The notes beneath the pieces are model-generated. The model did no database searches. It was not told where the DNA came from and saw only the letters and a program-made list of their open reading frames with translations. Positions 9,583 to 18,196 of a stretch of 64,000 nt of DNA are shown piece after piece (position 1 is the stretch's first letter; each line of letters begins with the position of its first letter). This DNA is from Alteromonas macleodii ATCC 27126 (GTDB lineage Bacteria; Pseudomonadota; Gammaproteobacteria; Enterobacterales; Alteromonadaceae), in contig NC_018632.1 of assembly GCF_000172635.2 (NCBI RefSeq), forward strand, positions 4,526,001-4,590,000, written 5' to 3'. A program made the translations under genes and the position numbers.

Positions 9583-9605
9583 TTTCTTCTCCTTACCCCT
9601 TCGGC

Positions 9606-10193
9606 CTATTCGCCATTTGATGGTGTTGAAGCCATAAAGGGATTCGGTGTTGTCGTTAGGTCACTGGCTCGCGCTGTGACGTCATAGAGTGTGTACTGCA
9701 AGGTAAAAAACGTAATTTCTTCAGGTAGCTGAGGGTCTACATAAAACTGCATGGGCATATAGGCTTCACTACCCGCATCTAATGGCTGCTGATTGAAGCA
9801 GAAGCATTCAGTCTTGTTCAGGTACAGTGCTGCCGTTCCGGGGGATACAGAGGGAATGGCCTGAGCTACGATATTGCTTGATGCAGGGTTTCTCACATAA
9901 AACGATACCGTATTAAGTTCGCCAGGGTGCACTTTCACGCGCTTGGTTTCAGCACGAAACTCCCAGGGCATACCGGTATTTGTGCGAGTAATAAACTCGA
10001 CGGTCACTTCTCGCGACTCATCAATCTCAACCGATTGATAAACCGCAGCCGTGCCTTCGGTTTTTCCGTTAATTCCCGTAACGTCGCAAAATACGTCGTA
10101 CAAGGGAACAAGGGCAAAGCCGAAGCCAAACATGCCAATGACAATAGCAACAAGTTTAATAACCATCTTGTTGTTTGCGCTTTGCTGTGACAT
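9606..10193 (-). CDS. ctaG: Cytochrome c oxidase assembly protein CtaG/Cox11
   Basis: Copper chaperone that builds the CuB site of subunit I. One N-terminal anchor (VIKLVAIVIGMFGFGFALVPLYDVFCDVTG) carries the conserved cysteine of the family; the periplasmic beta domain includes the copper-binding ECFCFNQQPLDAGSEA motif and MPMQFYVDPQLP. The start at ATG 10193 is chosen for GGAGGT just upstream; the reading beginning at 10217 would put that site inside the gene. It lies between ctaD and coxC, the usual order. Confidence 0.93.
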   Translation of the reverse strand: MSQQSANNKMVIKLVAIVIGMFGFGFALVPLYDVFCDVTGINGKTEGTAAVYQSVEIDESREVTVEFITRTNTGMPWEFRAETKRVKVHPGELNTVSFYVRNPASSNIVAQAIPSVSPGTAALYLNKTECFCFNQQPLDAGSEAYMPMQFYVDPQLPEEITFFTLQYTLYDVTARASDLTTTPNPFMASTPSNGE

Positions 10194-10273
10194 CACGTGA
10201 CCTCCGGGTAAATCCATAGATGAAGGTTGGTAAACGCTTGTTTAGTCGTTTATCTCCCTCACCACCTGCAATG

Positions 10274-10327
10274 TGTGAATGTCATTCCCATCGGCTTTTG
10301 CCGGTTGAAAGGAATGACCTATTCACA
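10274..10327. other. Nested inverted repeat between ctaD and cox11
   Basis: Three nested arms can pair: TGTGAAT (10274-10280) with ATTCACA (10321-10327), GTCATTCC (10281-10288) with GGAATGAC (10311-10318), and CGGC (10292-10295) with GCCG (10300-10303) around TTTT. The structure would form in the mRNA between subunit I and cox11. It has no terminator-type T-run; an RNA processing or stability element is an inference. Confidence 0.65.
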
Positions 10328-10340
10328 ACTCCACCTACCG

Positions 10341-11969
10341 TTACTTAACGACAGGTGGCGTTTCAAACGTGTGATAAGGAGCGGGTGATGGAATTTCCCA
10401 TTCCAATCCTTCTGCGCCGTCCCAAACTTGCGCTGATACCGGCTCACCTTGCTTTTTGCATGCCTTGATAAGCAGGGCAAGAAAGATGAGCTGAGATAAA
10501 CCGAATGCAAAACCACCCAGGCTTATCCATTTATTAAAATCAGCGAACTGCAATGCATAGTCAGGAATACGGCGTGGCATACCAGCCAAACCCACAAAGT
10601 GCATAGGGAAGAACAACACATTGACCGATACCAGTGAGCACCAGAAATGCCATTTAGCTAAAGCTGTGTCATACATTTTTCCCGTCCATTTAGGCAACCA
10701 GTAATACACCGCAGCCATGATGGAAAAGACCGCGCCAGTTACCAGTACATAGTGGAAATGGGCTACAACGAAGTAAGTGTCGTGATATTGGAAGTCCACG
10801 GGCGTGATCGCCAACATTAGCCCTGACAACCCACCAATGGTGAACAGCACAATAAAGGCAATAGCGAACATCATTGGCATTTCAAAGCTCAGTGAGCCGC
10901 GCCACATGGTCGCTACCCAGTTAAACACTTTTACGCCAGTAGGCACCGAGATAAGCATGGTGGCAAACATGAAAAACATTTCCATGTACACCGGCATGCC
11001 CGTGGTGAACATATGGTGAGCCCACACAACAAAAGAGAGCAGCGCAATCGACGCCGTGGCGTAAACCATAGACGCGTATCCAAACAGCTGCTTTCGAGAG
11101 AAGGTAGGAACAATTTGCGAGATAATGCCGAAAGCGGGCAAGATCATAATGTACACTTCAGGGTGCCCGAAGAACCAGAAAATATGCTGGAACATAACCG
11201 GGTCGCCGCCACCAGCAGCATCAAAAAAGCTCGTGCCAAAGAACTTATCAGTTAACACCATGGTAACCGCACCGGCGAGCACTGGCATTACCGCAATCAG
11301 CAAGAATGCCGTGATAAGCCACGTCCATACAAACAGCGGCATTTTCATCCAGGTCATGCCTGGCGCACGCATATTAAAGATGGTCACAATCACGTTAATC
11401 GCACCCATAATGGATGAAATACCCATGATGTGAACAGAGAACACAAACAACGCTGTCGAATCGCCACTGTAAGTCGTTGAAAGGGGCGCGTAGAAAGTCC
11501 ATCCAAAAGCAGGGCCGCCGCCTTCCATAAAGAGCGAGCTCAATAGAATGAGAAAGGCACCTGGTAAAATCCAGAAGCTCCAGTTATTCATGCGCGGTAA
11601 CGCCATGTCAGGGGCGCCGATCATCATGGGAATAAGCCAGTTTGCGAGCCCAGTAAAGGCTGGCATTACTGCACCAAATACCATGATAAGCCCGTGTACC
11701 GTAGTCATTTGGTTAAAGAAGTTTGGCTCTACAATTTGTAGACCGGGTTGGAATAGTTCAGCGCGGATCACCATGGCCATCGCACCACCAACTAAAAACA
11801 TAATAAAGGCAAACCACAGGTAAAGTGTGCCTATGTCTTTATGGTTAGTGGTAAACAACCAACGCGTTATCCCTTTAGGAATATGATCGTGGTGTTCATG
11901 GTCATCATGTAGGTGACCGTCATGAGGCGCAGAGGTATCTGGCGAAATAACTTCAGTTGCTTTGCTCAT
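10341..11969 (-). CDS. ctaD: Cytochrome c oxidase subunit I
   Basis: Catalytic heme-copper subunit of an aa3-type oxidase. The 542 residues contain the twelve-helix core with the heme a ligand in MTTVHGLIMVFGAVMPA, the CuB/tyrosine helix FWFFGHPEVYIMILPAFGI, the HHMFTTGMP motif for CuB histidines, and HDTYFVVAHFHYVLVTG supplying heme ligands. YIMILPAFG retains the cross-linked tyrosine region of A-type oxidases. The N-terminal 30 residues are unusually histidine-rich (DGHLHDDHEHHDH). It follows coxB by 10 bases. Confidence 0.97.
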   Translation of the reverse strand: MSKATEVISPDTSAPHDGHLHDDHEHHDHIPKGITRWLFTTNHKDIGTLYLWFAFIMFLVGGAMAMVIRAELFQPGLQIVEPNFFNQMTTVHGLIMVFGAVMPAFTGLANWLIPMMIGAPDMALPRMNNWSFWILPGAFLILLSSLFMEGGGPAFGWTFYAPLSTTYSGDSTALFVFSVHIMGISSIMGAINVIVTIFNMRAPGMTWMKMPLFVWTWLITAFLLIAVMPVLAGAVTMVLTDKFFGTSFFDAAGGGDPVMFQHIFWFFGHPEVYIMILPAFGIISQIVPTFSRKQLFGYASMVYATASIALLSFVVWAHHMFTTGMPVYMEMFFMFATMLISVPTGVKVFNWVATMWRGSLSFEMPMMFAIAFIVLFTIGGLSGLMLAITPVDFQYHDTYFVVAHFHYVLVTGAVFSIMAAVYYWLPKWTGKMYDTALAKWHFWCSLVSVNVLFFPMHFVGLAGMPRRIPDYALQFADFNKWISLGGFAFGLSQLIFLALLIKACKKQGEPVSAQVWDGAEGLEWEIPSPAPYHTFETPPVVK

Positions 11970-11978
11970 TGTCTGCTC

Positions 11979-13142
11979 CTAGTTTCCGTTTGCCACTGCG
12001 TTTACATCTTTGGCTTGAACCATATCGCCAGTTTTATTGCCCCAGGCATTTCGCTCGTAAGTGACTACGGCGGCAATTTCCTTAAGACTCAGCATTTTTC
12101 CAAACGCTTGCATGGCTGTTCCTGACTTTCCATGCAGCACGATGTCAATGTGACCTTGCTGATCTTCTAGTGCCATCTTGCTGCCTTTTAATGCCGGGAA
12201 CACGCCAGGTAAACCTTCACCATTTGGCATATGGCAAGCAGCGCACGTTGCGTTGTATACTCGCTCGCCCTCTTTCATCAGTTCATCCATAGACATATTC
12301 ATAGAAAGTAGACGCTGCTCTTCTTCTTTTGCTTTACGAACAATCTCTTCTTGTTCGCCCATCCACTTTTCAAACTCGGCGGGTTCTTTAGCAATTACCA
12401 CAACCGGCATATAGCCATGGTCTTTACCACAAAGCTCTGCGCATTGTCCGCGATAAATACCCGGCTCATTCACCTTGGCCCAAGACTCGTTAATAAAGCC
12501 GGGGTTGGCATCTTTTTTCACGGCAAAGTCAGGAACCCACCAAGAGTGGATAACGTCGTCAGAGGTAATAAGAAAGCGTACTTTTTTCCCAGTAGGAATA
12601 ACCAAGGGACGGTCAACTTCCAGCAGGTAGTTATCTGTTTTCTGGAATTTGTTCTCTATTTGCTCGCGCTGAGTGGCGAGTAAAGAATAAAACTCTACAT
12701 CGCTATCCATGTACTTGTAATGCCATTTCCATTGAGAGCCTGTTACTAACACCGTCATGTCAGGCTCAGACGTGTCTTCCATAGCAATTAGAGTATTCGC
12801 TGCGGGTACCGCCATGAAGATAAGAATAAGGAAAGGAATAACGGTCCAAGCAATTTCGACCTTCACGTTTTCGTGAAAATTCGCTGGCTTGGCGCCACGG
12901 GACTTTCTATGTAGATACATTGAGGCGAACATCACGCCAAAAACTACAACCGCGATACCTACACAAATGAAGAACATCAACATATGGAGGTCGTATACCT
13001 GCCCACTGATGTCGGTAGCACCGCGTCTCAAATTAAGCGAAGAGGCTTCTTCGCTTGCTTCTTGCGCAAAAAGCAAAGGGGAAAAAAGCAAAATTGGTAT
13101 ACTAGAACACCATTTTGCGAAAACGGTCGTTAGTTGTTTCAC
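11979..13142 (-). CDS. coxB: Cytochrome c oxidase subunit II with fused cytochrome c domain
   Basis: CuA-bearing subunit of the oxidase. Signal peptide residues 1-26, two membrane helices (about 53-77 and 98-120), then the cupredoxin domain with CuA ligands visible at H199, C234, E236, C238, H242 and M245 (RGQCAELCGKDHGYM). A helical linker (255-295) leads to a C-terminal cytochrome c domain with CAACH at 300-304 and a likely axial Met near 344. This is the caa3-type architecture. It is the first gene of the oxidase operon. Confidence 0.95.
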   Translation of the reverse strand: MKQLTTVFAKWCSSIPILLFSPLLFAQEASEEASSLNLRRGATDISGQVYDLHMLMFFICVGIAVVVFGVMFASMYLHRKSRGAKPANFHENVKVEIAWTVIPFLILIFMAVPAANTLIAMEDTSEPDMTVLVTGSQWKWHYKYMDSDVEFYSLLATQREQIENKFQKTDNYLLEVDRPLVIPTGKKVRFLITSDDVIHSWWVPDFAVKKDANPGFINESWAKVNEPGIYRGQCAELCGKDHGYMPVVVIAKEPAEFEKWMGEQEEIVRKAKEEEQRLLSMNMSMDELMKEGERVYNATCAACHMPNGEGLPGVFPALKGSKMALEDQQGHIDIVLHGKSGTAMQAFGKMLSLKEIAAVVTYERNAWGNKTGDMVQAKDVNAVANGN

Positions 13143-13681
13143 TCAGCACCTCCGTAATGGCGTGGTCAAAGACGCTGATTAATTTGCGCGATGCCCTACC
13201 AAATGGTTTGCGAACGATTGACCCATAACCTCAACTTGTAAAACAAATTTAGAGTCATTGTTATTATTTTGTTAATCTCTGTATAAGAATTGCGCAATAA
13301 TGTCGTGCCGTCTAGTCTTTTCTATTAAAAATTTAACGAAGTGGTTAATTTTTAATCATTTACTAAAATGGTCGCGGGGGATTTCACGTGCAAAAAGAGA
13401 AAGCCATTGCTGTGAGATGCCCTTGGAATCAAACAGGCATTTTGAACACGGGGTTAAAGTAAATGCTCGACTAACTAGTTAAGAAATCAATAAGTAATCG
13501 ATTACTCAATGTCGATTTCAAACAAAATTCAAAATAAAAAATGGAAAATACTTGAAGCATTCATAGAAAGAATAACGTGAGTAATGATAAAAATAAGCGC
13601 GCAGAAAACCAACAGGTTTGCTGGGCAGGATAAAACCTAAGTTGGCAGATTGAAGAAAAAAACAGGAACAAAAGACATAAA
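13143..13681. other. Intergenic region upstream of coxB
   Basis: About 540 bases between the coxB start and the lexA terminator. It is A/T-rich in its distal half. I found no convincing coding region; a 60-codon plus-strand reading at 13300-13482 has no ribosome site or recognisable protein. It should hold the coxB promoter, which I cannot place. Confidence 0.6.
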
Positions 13682-13705
13682 AAAAGCGGCTAACGCGCCG
13701 CTTTT
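13682..13705 (-). terminator. Intrinsic terminator of lexA
   Basis: AAAAGCGGC (13682-13690) pairs with GCCGCTTTT (13697-13705) around a six-base loop. Read on the minus strand, the stem is followed by a run of seven T, 20 bases after the lexA stop codon. Confidence 0.88.
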
Positions 13706-13724
13706 ATACAAACAAGCTAAAATA

Positions 13725-14351
13725 CTACATCCAGTCAGCGTTTCTGATCACACCCACCGCAATGCCTTCTATCGCAAAATGTTCAGTCGCCAAATCAACT
13801 TTTATTGGTGCAAACTCATCATTCTCAGCATGAAGCAATACTTCACGCCCGCGTTTCTCTAGACGCTTTACGGTGACGTCTTCATCGACACGCGCCACAA
13901 CCACCTGACCGTTGTGTACATCAGTGGTGCGATGAACAGCGAGAAGATCACCGTCTAAAATACCAATGTCTTTCATGCTCATACCGTTAACGCGTAGCAA
14001 AAAGTCGGCATGGGGTTGAAACAGTGCAGGATCGACTTTGTAGTGCGATTCAACATGCTCTTGCGCCAAGATCGGCTCACCGGCTGCAACACGCCCAATT
14101 AACGGTAGGCCTTCTTCTTCTTGTGCGTCGTTATCAAGAGGGATATTGAGCTTAATGCCACGAGACGTACCAGGCAAAATTTCAATCACGCCTTTACGCG
14201 CCAATGCTTTCAAATGTTCCTCTGCTGCATTAGCAGAACGAAAGCCAAGCTGACGGGCTATTTCCGCACGAGTAGGCGGCATTCCCGTTTCTAACATGGT
14301 TGTTTTAATAAGTTCTAAAACTTCGGTTTGTCGAGCTGTGAGTGGGCGCAT
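13725..14351 (-). CDS. lexA: LexA repressor
   Basis: SOS-response repressor and self-cleaving S24 peptidase. The N-terminal winged helix ([32 protein letters not shown]) binds SOS boxes; the cleavage pair is A90-G91 in GRVAAGEP, and the catalytic dyad is S125 ([10 protein letters not shown]) and K162 ([10 protein letters not shown]). All functional residues are present over 208 residues. Two SOS-box-like sites directly upstream indicate autorepression. Here lexA is monocistronic and has its own terminator; dinF does not follow it. Confidence 0.97.
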   Translation of the reverse strand: MRPLTARQTEVLELIKTTMLETGMPPTRAEIARQLGFRSANAAEEHLKALARKGVIEILPGTSRGIKLNIPLDNDAQEEEGLPLIGRVAAGEPILAQEHVESHYKVDPALFQPHADFLLRVNGMSMKDIGILDGDLLAVHRTTDVHNGQVVVARVDEDVTVKRLEKRGREVLLHAENDEFAPIKVDLATEHFAIEGIAVGVIRNADWM

Positions 14352-14358
14352 AAAAGAC

Positions 14359-14374
14359 CTGTCTGTTCATACAG
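14359..14374. promoter_or_regulatory. LexA (SOS) box 1
   Basis: CTGTCTGTTCATACAG matches the CTG-N10-CAG SOS consensus exactly at both conserved triplets, 8 bases upstream of the lexA ATG. Confidence 0.9.
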
Positions 14375-14377
14375 TTC

Positions 14378-14393
14378 CTGTAAGTATATACAC
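14378..14393. promoter_or_regulatory. LexA (SOS) box 2 (near-consensus)
   Basis: CTGTAAGTATATACAC fits CTG-N10-CAG except for CAC at the end, and has the alternating TA core typical of gammaproteobacterial boxes. It starts four bases beyond box 1 (19-bp centre spacing), as in doubly regulated lexA promoters. Confidence 0.75.
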
Positions 14394-14463
14394 CTAAAAC
14401 TAAATAACAAGCACTTGCCGCGTCTTTTGCGATCTGCAATAGCCTACGACAAGTGCTTTCCTC

Positions 14464-17400
14464 TTATTTTACGAGAAGAGCCATGTTCGGGTTACTAATT
14501 TGTAACTCCAGCTCCCCATCACTATTTTGACGTGTGCGCATGCCTTCAACATTATCGAGCCCAAGTCCAGGGCTTTGCCACACCACATTGCCTTTATTAT
14601 CAACCTCAACCACGCGATATGCGATGCTGTCATAATAATTGTACGAATAGTCATTCTCGTTAGGCTGGTAGATAGCGAGAATCGACTGATTAGACGACGT
14701 CGTTGGAACAGCCGCTATATACTGAGGGTAGAATGACGGTGCTATAGCGTCTTTGAGTTCTAATGCATCGCTCGCCACGTCATAAACATTGATGGTGTTG
14801 TAGTTTCTATTTAAACACGCAAATTCAAGTTCGCTATCACTATCAAAATTTACCGTGAGCAATTGGTCACAATTGGTTTCCAATTCATTCAATCCAACAA
14901 ATTCACCATCCTGCATTTTATAGAGCTTGAGCGAACTATAGCCCCCAACAGCAAAATAATGCACACCGTCTTTTTCAGAGGCAGCAAGCGCATTAATTGA
15001 AAAATCGTTAATGATTGAGTCGATAAGCACCTGATTCTCGATATCAAACGCTTTAAGTCGATTGTTCTCAATAATAACTGCATCGGCGTAACTATCGTTA
15101 TTTACGTCAATGGCTTCAATAAACGAAATTTCACTATTCTGATTATTGTTCAGTGTCCACTGAATAGCGTTATCTGTAAGTCTCACGACATTAAACGACG
15201 AACTATAATCCAGTGCCCCTATTAGTAACTCACCCACACCGTCATTGTTGTAGTCTGTAACGACCGGTTTGCTATAGTTATAGACATCTTCGCCAACCTC
15301 AGCACTTATCGCAAAGTTATCCTCTTTATCTACCGATAAAATCTGAATAGATGATTCGTAACTACTTGTATCGCTAACAAAGACGGCTCTTTCATCATTA
15401 TCGCCATAAGGTGCCCAACCCGCGGCATGATATCTACTCGCGCGCGGCGCACCTTTTATATCTGACAAGGCATATTCACCGTTGGCATCTTGTTGCGCTA
15501 CTAAAATTTGGTTCTCACCAGTCCAAATAATGTCGTCCACATTGTCATTGTCTAAATCGTCAATGAGAAGTGACATGCCACTGTAAGTGTTGTGGTTAAG
15601 AGCCCACTGCTCAGAGATTTGTCCCGCTTCTAATGCAAAACCTCTAACTTGTCCCCACTGACACTCGGAGACAACCACTATTCCTTCTGTAGCTGGGCTT
15701 TCTTTACTATAGGCGATATCACAAATGTCACCATGTTCCGCCGTTGCCAAACTGCTTTTCGATACTGCTGAGTAGATTGAGATATCATTCCAACTATCGG
15801 CACCGATGATTTCATCTACACCATCGTTATTCATATCACCCAGCACAACAAATGCGTCGCTGAACCCGCTACCGTATAGCCATTGGTTGGCACCGCTTTC
15901 GATATCAAATACATAACCATTGTTCGTTACCATTTCTATCGATGCGTCATCATCTACGTTACCAAAAGAAAGGTTATTGACGCCGTCAATATCGTACTGT
16001 TGCAACTGCTCACCTGTGCGAACATCTACAATGGCAATAGAAGTCGCATTGTAATATTCGCTCCCATATAAATAAGCAACTTCATCAACTCCGTCACCAT
16101 TGATGTCGTAAAATAAGCCAGAAATAATACTATCTTCAATAATAAACACCGCTTCTGCGTTACTTTCGCGGTCTTTTATTACAGACAATCCCTGTTGAGT
16201 AAGAAGGTAGATTTCATCATTATTGTCACCATCAACATCTTGGGTATGCACGCTTCTAATTTCGCCTTTAGTTGGCAGTTTATACGGATACACATAGGTA
16301 TTTTTAAGCGTATTGCCTTCTAGCGAAAATGCGCCCACGTTGCGAGCATTTACCGTGATAAGTTCACTTACACCATTGGTCGAAGCAATAGCAAAGCCGT
16401 GATTATAAATTGGTGTCATCACAGTAGTACGAGCATAAGCCGGGGCCTTGTCCGCATAAGAAGTGATTTCGAGCGTTTGTTGGGATTCAGTTCCGTCTAA
16501 GCTAGCGAAACTAAACATATAAGTTTGAGCGTTGAAAAGTTGATTCGCAGGTACATTCCAGGTCATCAGACCTTCCGCATTTAACGAAGCACCGGGAGGC
16601 GCTGAAATAAGCTCTCCCGCGACGTCATCGTCAACTCTGTCTGGGTCACTCATCGATACGGTAAACTCTACGTATCCGCCCGCAGTTACTACTTCAGGCA
16701 TATTCGATGCAGTGAGCGTCATAGGAGAATTGCCGATCTCAACGAAAGTAGGCTGGGATTCGACAACGTTAATACCGTCTGACACCACCATGGTAACTTT
16801 AACTTCATCACCGAAGACTGCGCTGTAAGGTGGCAGCGTGGTACCATTAACATCGTCAAGGACTACACCATTTACATACCAGCGAAACGAAATCACCAGC
16901 TCTGAGTCGGGAGTATCTGAATCATGATAGTAGCCAGGCTCAACGGTGACTTCATCTGTGGTATAGACAGTCTCATAGGCATAGTAATAAGGCTGATTCA
17001 CTACAGGAGGTACGGATATCGCATCGATATCTGAAAGCGCAAGGCCAGTATGATTTCCGCTGGCAAACGCTGTTAGATTATTAAAGTATACACCTACATC
17101 GTAAATATCATCGCCGTTGTTATCTTCGCCATAGCGAACTGCGCCATCAATAACGTCAATTCCAGCCGTTTTATCTCCTTTTACGACCAGCGAGCCAGAT
17201 GACGAATAGGGAAGGTCGCCCTGATCAGAAGAATATGCAAAGTCCAATTTGCCTTTAGACGCAATGTAGATTGAACCATTAAGTTCAGACACGAAGGTGT
17301 TGTTTGTCACCCCTTCTGCTGATGTGCCACTGACCTTGTAAGTTTCACCATTGTGCGTGACAGTAAGATACTGCCTCGTCTCTTCATAAAACGTACCTGT

Positions 17401-18024
17401 TTGTGGGCGATAGCGAAAATCAACACTTAAGTAGCCTTTTAATGTTGTGCGCACGCCACCGTCTAGCATAGACAAAGTAGTGAAATAAGACGTTACTTCG
17501 GAGCTGTTTTCACCTGCGTCAGTAATAACTAGCGAAAATTGTCCGTCATACCGAGTGGAGTCGTAATATTGAATGCACTGATCATAATCTACAGTAATCG
17601 TTCCTGTACCCATGTCTTCATCAAGCTTACCTGAGTATGTTACTGATCCTGATTCATAGCACTCGGTCGTACCTTCAACGTTGCCGTTCTCATCTAGGAA
17701 GGTGTAGATATCATATTGATCTACATAGGGTGAGCCACTTGTATGGTCACCAAAGAGCGTGATGTAAACCTCTTGTACTGCGCTGATATCCACAGTAGAG
17801 ACTTTCGTTTCTCCACTGTAGTTCGCATCAGCATAGGTGGTTGCCGCCGAGTTTAGTCGTGACTCTGAGTAATCTAAAGGATTTGATAAAATTTCTAGTG
17901 CTGTCGGCTCAGGTGGAGGTGGTGGGTTTGTAGGTGGAGAAGAATCAGAGTCACCTCCACCACCACACGCAGTTAGAGCTAAAAGAGAAAAAAGGCCAGA
18001 AAAACCCAAGCGCGAAGTTTTCAT
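14464..18024 (-). CDS. Large FG-GAP/VCBS-repeat lipoprotein
   Basis: Predicted outer-membrane-attached or surface lipoprotein of 1186 residues. The signal peptide ends in the lipobox LTAC, followed by a glycine/proline-rich tether (GGGGDSDSSPP). Residues about 40-330 form a beta-rich region I do not recognise; about 430-525 resemble Ig/cadherin-like modules (SVSMSDPDRVDDDVAG). From about 540 on there are repeated calcium-binding FG-GAP/integrin-type loops (DVDGDNNDEI, DINGDGVDEV, DMNNDGVDEI, DLDNDNVDDI, DYNNDGVGEL, DVNNDSYADA), consistent with one or more beta-propellers. The role is unknown; adhesion or polymer binding is inference. Confidence 0.8.
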   Translation of the reverse strand: MKTSRLGFSGLFSLLALTACGGGGDSDSSPPTNPPPPPEPTALEILSNPLDYSESRLNSAATTYADANYSGETKVSTVDISAVQEVYITLFGDHTSGSPYVDQYDIYTFLDENGNVEGTTECYESGSVTYSGKLDEDMGTGTITVDYDQCIQYYDSTRYDGQFSLVITDAGENSSEVTSYFTTLSMLDGGVRTTLKGYLSVDFRYRPQTGTFYEETRQYLTVTHNGETYKVSGTSAEGVTNNTFVSELNGSIYIASKGKLDFAYSSDQGDLPYSSSGSLVVKGDKTAGIDVIDGAVRYGEDNNGDDIYDVGVYFNNLTAFASGNHTGLALSDIDAISVPPVVNQPYYYAYETVYTTDEVTVEPGYYHDSDTPDSELVISFRWYVNGVVLDDVNGTTLPPYSAVFGDEVKVTMVVSDGINVVESQPTFVEIGNSPMTLTASNMPEVVTAGGYVEFTVSMSDPDRVDDDVAGELISAPPGASLNAEGLMTWNVPANQLFNAQTYMFSFASLDGTESQQTLEITSYADKAPAYARTTVMTPIYNHGFAIASTNGVSELITVNARNVGAFSLEGNTLKNTYVYPYKLPTKGEIRSVHTQDVDGDNNDEIYLLTQQGLSVIKDRESNAEAVFIIEDSIISGLFYDINGDGVDEVAYLYGSEYYNATSIAIVDVRTGEQLQQYDIDGVNNLSFGNVDDDASIEMVTNNGYVFDIESGANQWLYGSGFSDAFVVLGDMNNDGVDEIIGADSWNDISIYSAVSKSSLATAEHGDICDIAYSKESPATEGIVVVSECQWGQVRGFALEAGQISEQWALNHNTYSGMSLLIDDLDNDNVDDIIWTGENQILVAQQDANGEYALSDIKGAPRASRYHAAGWAPYGDNDERAVFVSDTSSYESSIQILSVDKEDNFAISAEVGEDVYNYSKPVVTDYNNDGVGELLIGALDYSSSFNVVRLTDNAIQWTLNNNQNSEISFIEAIDVNNDSYADAVIIENNRLKAFDIENQVLIDSIINDFSINALAASEKDGVHYFAVGGYSSLKLYKMQDGEFVGLNELETNCDQLLTVNFDSDSELEFACLNRNYNTINVYDVASDALELKDAIAPSFYPQYIAAVPTTSSNQSILAIYQPNENDYSYNYYDSIAYRVVEVDNKGNVVWQSPGLGLDNVEGMRTRQNSDGELELQISNPNMALLVK

Positions 18025-18196
18025 ACATCGTCCCTGATTTAAAAGGCATGTCGGCTTTTTAGTTAAAAGCTCAAAACAAGCCTAATTATTAAGTTTAACA
18101 AAATATTCGTTTTTTATAACTTAACTTTATCAATCTAGCAACAGCGCCTTGAGCGTATACGCTTATATTTAATGTAGGCGAAGCCACGTACTATTA

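Noticed and set aside
13300..13482. 60-codon plus-strand reading frame upstream of coxB
   Set aside because: No ribosome site, no recognisable protein pattern, and it lies in the expected coxB control region.
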